Positions 1 through 6,237 of a DNA stretch of 10,000 nt are shown here, piece by piece. The stretch is taken from positions 1,505,276 through 1,515,275 of the forward strand of contig NW_004754924.1 of the NCBI RefSeq assembly GCF_000188695.1, read 5' to 3'. The position numbers were made by a program, and so were the translations under genes. How positions within the stretch are numbered: the first letter of the stretch is position 1; each line of letters starts with the position of its first letter. The notes beneath the pieces are model-generated. The model did no database searches, was not told the DNA's origin, and saw only the letters and a list, made by a program, of their open reading frames with translations. The stretch is from Salpingoeca rosetta. Lineage: Eukaryota > Opisthokonta > Choanoflagellata > Craspedida > Salpingoecidae.

Positions 1-76
<76 letters not shown>
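1..76 (+). repeat. (TG)38 dinucleotide microsatellite
   Basis: Thirty-eight perfect TG units start at the window edge, so the true length is unknown. It probably lies in the intron preceding the first visible ubiquilin exon. Apparent Cys-Val open frames here are artefacts of the repeat. Confidence 0.97.
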
Positions 77-80
<4 letters not shown>

Positions 81-195
81 CTGCGAAAAACCACTCTCCA
101 ATGTGTGCCAAATGTTCATCCGATCAAACCTTACCCTCCACAAACCAACCCACGCACGCAAATGTGTGTGTTTTCTTTGTGTGCGTAATCACCGC

Positions 196-279
196 CATCA
201 TCATCACCATCATCATCACAATCATCATCACCATCACCATGACCATCATCATCACCATCATCACCATCATCATCACCAG
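196..279 (+). repeat. Imperfect CAT/CAC triplet repeat abutting the first visible exon
   Basis: About 28 triplets, nearly all CAT or CAC with single AAT and GAC interruptions, end in CACCAG|GGCGGG. I place the splice acceptor at 279 because the ubiquilin match starts soon after and because intron 5 ends with a similar ATCACCAG. The repeat is nonetheless in frame with the exon and would read as poly-His, so a coding His tract cannot be excluded. Confidence 0.75.
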
Positions 280-860
280 GGCGGGGACTTTATGGCGCAG
301 ATGATGGAGTCACCGATGATGCAGCAGATGGTTGACCAGATGATGTCCAACCCGGAGATGATGGAGGGCATTGTGCGCGCCGACCCGCGCCTGCGCACCC
401 TCCTCGACCAGAACCCGGAGCTCAGACAGGCCATGCGCGACCCACAGATCATGCGCCAGAGGTGCGACACGTGTGTGTGTGTGTGTGTGTCGTGTGTCGT
501 GTGTGCGTGTCGTGTGTGTGTATGTGTGTGAGTGTGTTGTGTGTGTGTATGTGTGTGAGTGTGTTGTGTGTGTGTATCGTGTGTCGGGCGGTCACGTGCT
601 TGCTCGGTCCTGCTGAGCTCCACAAATTCATCACCCCATCCCCTCACGCCTTCGCCTCCCACACACACACACACACCCTCCCGCACCACCAACGGCAGCC
701 TTGCGATGGCGCGCAACCCGCGTCTTCGGGAGGAGTTTCTTCGGCAGCAGGACCGCGCCATCTCCAACCTGGAGGCCATGCCCGGCGGTTTCAACCACCT
801 CCGCCGCATCACACGAGGTATTCCGGTTTTTTTTTTTTGTTTGGGGGGGGGGAGGGGTTG

Positions 861-897
<37 letters not shown>

Positions 898-2172
898 TGT
901 CTTTCTTTTCTCCCTTCTCCCATCTTCCTCTTTCTCAGCTTGCTCAATCTCTCACTCATCCACTCGCATACTCGCATACTCTCACACTCGCACACTCACA
1001 CACTCTCTCACTCGCCAACTTGCTCACTCACACTGTCAACCCCAACGCTATCACCCCACCCCATTCACAGACGTGATTCACCCGATGGAGGATGCCATGC
1101 GTGCGCGGGGCCGTGGTGGCGGCGATGACAATGGTGGCGATGATGAGGATGATGAGCCAAATGCGTTTGATGCGCTGTTTGCGGACGACGACGCTAGCAG
1201 CCGCGCCCGTCCAAACGAGGAGGCTCTGCCAAACCCATGGTCCTCCGCTCCACAGGCAAACCAGCAGCAACAACAGCAACAGCAGCAGCAGGCGCCACCG
1301 TATGTCTGAGATGATGCACTCGTTGTGTGCGTGGTTGTGAGTGGTTGTGTGTGTGAAGATATCGTGTGGTTCTGGGGCATGCGACACGAGCGCTGCGGCT
1401 CGTGTGTGTGTGGGTGTGGGTGTGTCTGGATCTAACGCATACGTGCACGCCACTCGTGATGTCTGCGGTGTCAGGAACCCCTTTGCAGGGCTGTTTGGTT
1501 CGCCGTTTGGGCCAAGCACGGGCGCTGCCAATGGCACGTCATCCCCGTCGTCAGCACAGCAACAACAACAACAACAACAACAGGTCAGGGATGCGGGCGT
1601 GCCTTGGTTGTGGCCGTTAGCCGTGCTTTGGTTGTTGTTTTGCCATTCCATGCCCGTCGCCTCGCGTCTGTCTGCCTGTCTGTAGCATGTCCGCATATCT
1701 ACACACACACACAAACACTCTCTCTCTCTCACGCGCACTCGCACGCACGCTCACACACACACACACACACACACACTCTCTCTCTCACTCTCTCACGCGC
1801 ACTCGCACGCTTGCACACCCCGCACGACGCAGGGCGGGTTCCCGTTTGGCGGGTTTATGCCACCATCAATGATGACGGGGCAGTGGGGGTGGCCGTCACA
1901 GCAACAGCAACAGCAACAGAGCACGAGCACGACAGCACCAACAGGGTCGACACAGCCAGCAACGACTGGTGCCACGACACCCTCGGCACCGACGCCAGGT
2001 GCACCTGGGCAGGCGCCTTCCTCGCGGTACTCGAGCGAGTTGCAGCAGCTGCAGGACATGGGCTTTACCGACGAGGCAGCGAACATTGCAGGTGCGATGC
2101 ATGTGTCATGTGATTGTGTGATTGATGTGTGTGATTGATGTGTATGGTTGATGTGTGTGATGCTTGTCCATC

Positions 2173-2237
<65 letters not shown>

Positions 2238-2372
2238 GTTGTGCTCATGTTCATCATCCACTCATGTCATCCACTCACTCATGTCACCGTCTGTCATCTC
2301 CCTGGATCACCAGCGCTGCAAGCGACCAACGGCAATGTACATTTGGCGGTGCAGCGGCTGCTGGGCCAGTGA
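280..2372 (+). CDS. UBQLN: Ubiquilin/Dsk2-family ubiquitin-receptor shuttle protein, 3' part (six exons, N-terminus outside window)
   Basis: Ubiquilins carry ubiquitinated clients to the proteasome: a UBL binds the proteasome, STI1 repeats bind clients and a UBA binds ubiquitin. Exons read from the sequence are 280-461, 699-817, 1071-1299, 1475-1583, 1833-2091 and 2314-2372 (stop TGA). Intron phases are 2, 1, 2, 0, 1, all GT-AG, giving 318 visible residues. Residues about 5-105 are the STI1 pair: SNPEMMEGIVRADPRL, then IMRQSLAMARNP and LEAMPGGFNHLRRI, closely matching ubiquilin blocks as I recall them (IMRQTLELARNP, LESIPGGYNALRR). The joined Ser codon across intron 1 restores that alignment. 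An acidic Gly/Asp stretch, LPNPW, poly-Q at 165-174, 205-213 and 236-242, and NPFAGLFGSPFG form the linker. The UBA spans about 276-318, with the MGF loop and the ending AVQRLLGQ split by intron 5. The UBL must lie upstream. Only one STI1 pair is visible before the UBA, a Dsk2-like layout. Family call very secure; exact first exon boundary (280) less so. Confidence 0.93.
471..577 (+). repeat. GT microsatellite and 27-bp minisatellite in intron 1
   Basis: (GT)10 at 471-490 leads into interrupted GT sequence. A 27-bp unit is then present as two identical copies, 514-540 and 541-567, plus 10 bp of a third to 577. The unit is itself a degenerate GT repeat with one TAT and one GAG interruption. 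Confidence 0.9.
660..677 (+). repeat. (CA)9 tract before the intron 1 acceptor
   Basis: A perfect CA tract sits about 20 bases upstream of the acceptor at 698. It is complementary to the GT tract at the start of the same intron. Confidence 0.9.
818..1070 (+). other. Ubiquilin intron 2 (253 bp, phase 1)
   Basis: The donor is CGAG|GTATTC and the acceptor is CATTCACAG|AC. Removal gives LRRITRDVIHPMEDAM, which follows the ubiquilin pattern LRRMYTDIQEPM. It holds a 12-T run, a 10-G run and a GT repeat at the 5' side, and a CT-rich then CA-rich 3' half. Confidence 0.9.
827..892 (+). repeat. Poly-T / poly-G / GT composite low-complexity tract in intron 2
   Basis: T12 (827-838) is followed after GTTT by G10 (843-852), A, G4, then about 15 TG units up to roughly 892. 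Homopolymers of this length are prone to sequencing error, so exact counts should be treated with care. Confidence 0.9.
1262..1291 (+). repeat. CAG/CAA tract encoding poly-Q 1 (10 Gln)
   Basis: Ten mixed CAG and CAA codons in exon 3, eight bases from the donor at 1300. The codon mixture suggests an older, interrupted tract. Confidence 0.93.
1300..1474 (+). other. Ubiquilin intron 3 (175 bp, phase 2), with an internal hairpin
   Basis: The donor GTATGT is consensus and the acceptor is GGTGTCAG|G. Removal joins APP to NPFAGLFG in frame. A perfect 8-bp inverted repeat, 1384-1391 with 1398-1405 around a 6-nt loop, lies inside. TCTAAC at about 1431 is a plausible branch site. Unlike the other introns it stays GT-rich to the end. 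Confidence 0.87.
1557..1583 (+). repeat. CAA/CAG tract encoding poly-Q 2 (9 Gln), ending at the splice donor
   Basis: The tract reads CAG, seven CAA and CAG, and the last CAG is the final exon codon before GTCAGG. Length change would alter Gln number without disturbing frame, but would change the sequence next to a weak donor. Confidence 0.88.
1584..1832 (+). other. Ubiquilin intron 4 (249 bp, phase 0)
   Basis: The donor is CAACAG|GTCAGG, directly after the CAA repeat that encodes the second poly-Q, and the acceptor is CGACGCAG|GGC. Removal joins the poly-Q to GGFPFGGFMPPSMM in frame. The donor is weaker than the others (C at +3). Confidence 0.83.
1702..1810 (+). repeat. CA and CT repeats with a 23-bp direct duplication in intron 4
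   Basis: CA tracts lie at about 1702-1713 and 1752-1775, and CT tracts at about 1719-1730 and 1776-1794. A 23-bp sequence (CTCTCTC followed by ACGCGCACTCGCACGC) occurs exactly at 1724-1746 and again at 1788-1810, 64 bp apart. Confidence 0.88.
1899..1919 (+). repeat. CAG/CAA tract encoding poly-Q 3 (7 Gln)
   Basis: Seven alternating CAG and CAA codons follow WGWPS in exon 5. This is the third Gln tract in the linker between the STI1 pair and the UBA. Confidence 0.93.
2092..2313 (+). other. Ubiquilin intron 5 (222 bp, phase 1), inside the UBA domain
   Basis: The donor is TTGCAG|GTGCGA and the acceptor is GGATCACCAG|CG. Joining G with CG makes Ala and restores an unbroken UBA: MGFTDEAANIAALQATNGN. 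Seventeen TTG units and five GTG units fill its middle, followed by CAT/CAC-rich sequence to the acceptor. Confidence 0.92.
2173..2238 (+). repeat. (TTG)17(GTG)5 triplet repeat in intron 5
   Basis: Perfect TTG units (2173-2223) run directly into GTG units (2224-2238). The poly-Val, poly-Leu and poly-Cys frames over this stretch are intronic artefacts, since the flanking exons join perfectly without it. Confidence 0.95.
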
Positions 2373-2526
2373 TGTGCCGCGTGAGGCGTGAGGTGGTGGA
2401 GGTGGAGGTGAGGCTGCGATTGGTCGAGCCGACCCTGCTCATGCACAACATGGTCGTCGATAAATGAAATGAGACAGCTCTCAACGCGATGATGATAACC
2501 ATCCTGTAGTAGTCGTGGTGATAGGG
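2373..2526 (+). other. 3' flank of the ubiquilin gene, probable 3' UTR
   Basis: No coding signal follows the TGA. No canonical AATAAA is present on this strand; GATAAA at about 2458-2463 is the nearest variant and could serve as a polyadenylation signal. That assignment is a guess. Confidence 0.4.
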
Positions 2527-2738
2527 CGGCGGCGGTGGTGGTCACTGGTGGCGGTGGTGGTGGTGGCGGTGGTCACTGGGGCGTTGTTGCACTGCAGACA
2601 GACAAACACACAAACAGACACACACAGACACAGACACACACACACACACACACAAACACACAAACAGACACACAGACACAGACACAGACACAGACACACG
2701 CAAACACACACACACACACACAGACAGATACACACTCG
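2527..2738 (+). repeat. GGT/GGC-rich block followed by a CA/ACAG-rich block
   Basis: Positions 2527-2580 are imperfect GGT/GGC triplets in which GGTGGTCACTGG occurs twice. Positions 2598-2738 are CA repeats interrupted by GACA. A segment beginning ACAAACACACAAACAGACAC occurs at about 2602 and again about 2652, an approximate 50-bp duplication. The block shows the same G/T-then-C/A order as the introns upstream. Confidence 0.88.
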
Positions 2739-4580
2739 CGCACCATCGAGTCCTTGCGCAAGCTTGCATAATCCACAAAGCTTCACTGTCAACGAGCGCT
2801 TTTTTGAAACGAGCCACTGGTTCGATGTCCCTGTCTCGCGACACTTCCTCGCAACCGCCAACCAACACATTCGTGCTGCTGCGTACGCCAGCCAACGGCC
2901 TCGCCACCTCCAACACCTCCATCACACCTCCAACACACCTCCAACAACCAACGGATATCCGCAAGTTAAACCAAACACCAACCAAACAGCATTGATGAAA
3001 GGCGTGACGATGCGCGTATCGGCAAAACACTCGGGGTGCGAATAACTGTGTCGCGAGGGGTCACGCGGGCGTGCAGACTGCCTGCCGATCCGTTGCGGTG
3101 CAGCTTCGCGCACTGAAAGCAGGAAAGCCGAGGAAGAGGCGCAGGTTGTGGCCGCGACAAGCTAACAAGCTGGCGAGAGAGAGATAAAGAACGGGAGGAG
3201 GCGTGGTTCTTGTCTTGTTTGTCAGCAGCAGCAGCAGCAGCAACCTCCAACAGCAACCTCCTGCAGCAATCACCAGCAACGACAAGAACGACAGGCAGAT
3301 ATGCTATGGATGGTGTTGTGTTGTGACAACACCGGTGTTTGCCTGGTGATGCTGACGCGGCTCATCTTTGAATGTTTCGAGTGGGTTTGTGCATGGCTCA
3401 CGGGTCAGCAGGCAGCACACGCAAGCAGTTCAAGCCGTCCCATCCTGCTCAGTCAGCCAAACGACAAGGGCAACCGCCGCCGCCGGCACGCTGGCACGCT
3501 GGCACGGGTCACTCGAGACACTGATTCGACCCCTTTTAGGATGTTGGCTGTGTGGTTGCACATCCACAACAAGACAACAGGTCTTCGCTTGTTTGTGTTG
3601 TGCTGTGTGTGTGATGACATGACGGTTGTGGGCTTGTTTCGCTTGTGTGCTGGTTGACCTCCATCATCCTTGTTTGTGTTTCTTCGATGGTGATGACGTG
3701 AGCGGCGTGGGGGAACAACATCCTTCCGCCCCACAACAAGCACTCACTTTGGCGTCAGCAAGTCGTTGGGCCTTTTTTTCTGCTTTGAACCGCGCGGCAA
3801 CGCCACCTGTGTGGTGTTCGCCACTGCGAAGAGCGCTTGTTCGCCACCCACCCATCTTTGATCGCCACTGAACAAGAAAGAAGTGAAGCAAAGACAGCAG
3901 CAATACAGTTTATTTTTCGGTGTTGCCGTCGCCATCGCCACCGCATGGCATTGTTCGGTACCCCGAAATAGCTCCTTCAGAAAACACCGAACGTCACGAT
4001 TTGTCGCGAGGCACAGGTATTTCGTGTCGTATGCCCCGGTGGCATACCTAATTTTTCAGGACCGCACCCGAAACCCTAGCCACAACCCGCGCCCAACAAA
4101 CCAGAAAAGTTGCGGCATTCGCTCCCCAAACCACATCACATTCGTCACACAAAACTTGTCGTCAACTGACATGACTTGTTGCTGTGGGACAGACTGGAAG
4201 CATGTTCACAAACGCCACACACATGGAGTTCACACACCCTTCGCGACCCTCTTCGGCCGCTCCTCCCTCCGCTCGTTTTTCTGTGCCTTGCTGGCGCTTT
4301 CTCACACCGCTCCCACTTGCCTGCGCCGCACGCGCACGCCAGCACGCTTGTTCACGCGCTTCGGCCGTCAGCTTTTGTGCGAAACGATTGCATGCATTTT
4401 GAAAGTGGCGAACGCTGACACTTGCCGGCTTTGAACCGGCATCATCAACTGCGCGTGAGTACCGTTCGTCCGCCCTGACGCAACGCGCGGGTCTTTCTGC
4501 ACTTTCCACCCAACCCGTTTTTCAAATCCCCCCAAACCAGACTTTTGCCTTTTTGCACGCCGCGAGCACGCATCCTTCTC
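2739..4580. other. Intergenic stretch without a convincing gene
   Basis: I found no domain, no conserved motif and no frame with exon-like third-position bias here. A (CAG)6 tract lies at 3223-3240 and a GGCACGCT-type triplication at about 3485-3506. Open frames reach 190 codons (3862-4434) but lack an ATG in their long part. Small inverted repeats at 3916-4047 and 4424-4440 are noted separately. Promoter elements for the next gene could lie in the right part, but nothing specific can be named. Confidence 0.6.
3916..4047. repeat. Cluster of short inverted repeats
   Basis: Three potential stems occur within 132 bp: TTCGGTGTT (3916-3924) with AACACCGAA (3983-3991); TTCGG with CCGAA around TACC at about 3954-3967; and GTATGCC (4029-4035) with GGCATAC (4041-4047) around a 5-nt loop. 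The stems are seen directly; any function is unknown. Confidence 0.55.
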
Positions 4581-4587
4581 CCATTAC

Positions 4588-4640
4588 ACGCACGCACGCA
4601 CGCACGCACGCACAACAAAACAACAACAACAACAACAACC
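4588..4640 (+). repeat. (ACGC)n tetranucleotide and (CAA)n trinucleotide repeat
   Basis: About six ACGC units (4588-4612) are followed by a CAA run (about 4616-4639), then CCACCACAC-type sequence. It marks the left edge of the C/A- and pyrimidine-rich leader of the next gene. Confidence 0.9.
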
Positions 4641-6197
4641 ACCACACAACAACCACCACCCAAAACAAGCCCCAAGCGCAACGAAACCTAAGCACACTTT
4701 CTACCCGACCACCGCCGCAGCAAAGCTGCCCTTCTTCTTCCCCCACCACATATCGCGCATATCGGCTCAGCCGCTGCTCATTGATTGCTTCTGCCGTGTT
4801 TACGCAGCGATACCTTCCGCCCCCCATCCTCCTTCCTCCTCGCACACTCCTGTCGCCACCCGCGGTGGTTTTTGTTCGAGCACTGGCGGTTGCAACGCTG
4901 TGTCGCGGTGTGTGTTCATTTTCTCCACCCCACTCCACCAGCAGTCAACTTGTTTTTCAAACAACCAACCAACCCTTACACACCCAAGACAGCGCGCGAG
5001 CGCTTCGAGCCACACACCCACATTCCTCGCATTCCCTCAACGCTTCCCCCTCTTCTTCTTTTTTTGGCGCGCCGTCAAACACATCAGGTAGGCAACCATT
5101 GTTCGCGCAACTTGGCCGTGACTTGTTTGTTTATCATTCTGGTTGTCATTCTGGTTGCGCCACTCCTTCCCCTTTCCCCTCCAACCAGCTCCACGTTGTC
5201 ACATCACACACCAACACGCAAACAAGCCGCAACAAAAAAACTGAGCCGGCAGCGCAACGATCGCCAGCCAGCCATCATTGCTGCGCCATTTCACACACAT
5301 GCACCCACACTTGCACGCCCATCCACCTTCACGTACACTCACCTGCACGCGACGCACAATACAACGGTGTCGGTGCCTTTTTTTGTTGCATCCACTCACC
5401 CTCCCCCTTGCTGTTCCTCAACACCACACCCTCCCGTGTTTGGATTCGAAAAGCAAACAGCAGCCACAGCAGCAACAGCAGCAGCTTCATTTTCCCCCAC
5501 TTCTTGCTGTGATTACATCTTCGATACCAGCCAGTCACTGCACAGCGACTACAGCTGTCAGCCATCCATCCTCCAGCCATCGACACTCGCCGATTGACTT
5601 CGAAAGGTGAGCGATGAAGCAAGTGTTTAAAACCCACAAGAATCCCACCCCACCGCCTCCCAGGCTGATGCACTCTGTGTGTTGATTGTGTGTTGACGTG
5701 TTTATTTGAAACCTCCCTTTCAGTTCTGGTGCCTTCCCGCGTGCGTGCTGTTTTCTTGTGGGCGTGTTTGGGTGGCTGGGTTCGGCCTCGCACCCCAACG
5801 CACTCCTCAGCCTCGCACCCCACCCTTCCCCTCAGCATCGCTCCACAGCATCGCTCAGCTTTTGTTTGCTTGGAGCTGGGTGGGGAAAGGGTTCCTTCTT
5901 GCGTTTTTCCCCATGTGCGCTCGCGTCTCGCGTGTCGCTGTCATTTTCCAACACTCCCCCAAAGTGTTTGTGTCTCTGCTGTTGACCCCATTCCCTCGCT
6001 TCTCTACCTTGCCCCGTAGGCTTGGTACTTTCTTGTCGACTGAGCTCACACAACACAGCACCACAACCACTCTTGCCTCCTCCCTCTTTCTCTCTTCTCT
6101 TGTCCTCGTGTCGCTGTCCACGTCCGCCATCACCACCACACCACTAACACCACCACCACCACCACAATCTCTTTCTCCTCCTCTCTGTCTGTGTCAG
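4641..6197 (+). promoter_or_regulatory. Pyrimidine/C-rich leader and probable spliced 5' UTR of the 6238-7923 gene
   Basis: The strand is strongly enriched in C and T with few G, which opens several overlapping frames (for example 4553-5512 and 4785-5597) that read as low-complexity His/Thr/Ser/Pro with no domain. Splice-like sites lie here: donors CATCAG|GTAGGC at 5088 and GAAAG|GTGAGC at 5607, and acceptors at 5723 and 6197. A 12-bp tandem copy of TCATTCTGGTTG occurs at 5134-5157. I read the region as promoter plus untranslated exons; the transcription start cannot be placed. Confidence 0.45.
5607..5723 (+). other. Candidate 5' UTR intron (117 bp, or 591 bp if the 6197 acceptor is used)
   Basis: The donor GAAAG|GTGAGC at 5607 is near-perfect. 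The acceptor CTCCCTTTCAG ending at 5723 has a pyrimidine tract and TTGAC/TTGAT branch-like sequences upstream. A second acceptor, with a long CT tract and ending GTGTCAG, lies at 6197. Either product leaves an in-frame TGA at 6211-6213, before the downstream start, so the intron would be in the untranslated leader. Confidence 0.5.
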
Positions 6198-6237
6198 AAG
6201 GATACCCACTTGAGTGGCCCATCGCAAAAAGCGTTGC

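Larger units (their letters stand above)
462..698 (+). other. Ubiquilin intron 1 (237 bp, phase 2)
   Basis: The donor is AG|GTGCGA and the acceptor is ACGGCAG|CC. Removing it joins AG with C as a Ser codon and gives IMRQSLAMARNP, a conserved ubiquilin block. The first half is almost pure GT repeat; the last half is C/A-rich. Confidence 0.9.

Noticed and set aside
273..995. 240-codon minus-strand frame and many Cys-Val or Thr-His frames over the ubiquilin introns
   Set aside because: They are artefacts of GT/CA repeats and cross well-supported exons and introns of the ubiquilin gene.
3301..3657. 118-codon + frame following a CAG repeat
   Set aside because: The frame extends upstream to 3166 without a start and includes (CAG)6, but it has no domain, a Cys/Val/Leu-rich tail and no exon-like codon bias.
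3747..3870. Minus-strand exon-like segment reading VAARFKAEKKAQRLADAK up to a GTGAGT donor at 3747
   Set aside because: The donor matches consensus and the peptide looks protein-like, but I could not find a matching upstream exon, start or downstream acceptor, so it stays an isolated coincidence.
4424..4440. tRNA T-arm-like hairpin on the minus strand (GCCGG, loop TTCAAAG, CCGGC)
   Set aside because: The T-arm match is good, but the seven bases after it (AAGTGTC) have no partner at a suitable distance, there is no A-box match and no anticodon stem, so no cloverleaf forms.
4162..4509. 115-codon minus-strand frame, Ala/Arg/Glu-rich
   Set aside because: It has a plausible composition but no recognisable motif, no splice context I trust, and it overlaps the open + frame at 3862-4434. 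Evidence is insufficient for either.
4553..5610. Overlapping + frames of 319, 270 and 110 codons
   Set aside because: Three frames are open at once because the strand is C-rich and G-poor. Products are low-complexity His/Thr/Ser/Pro, and none continues in frame into the 6238-7923 protein through the candidate splice sites.
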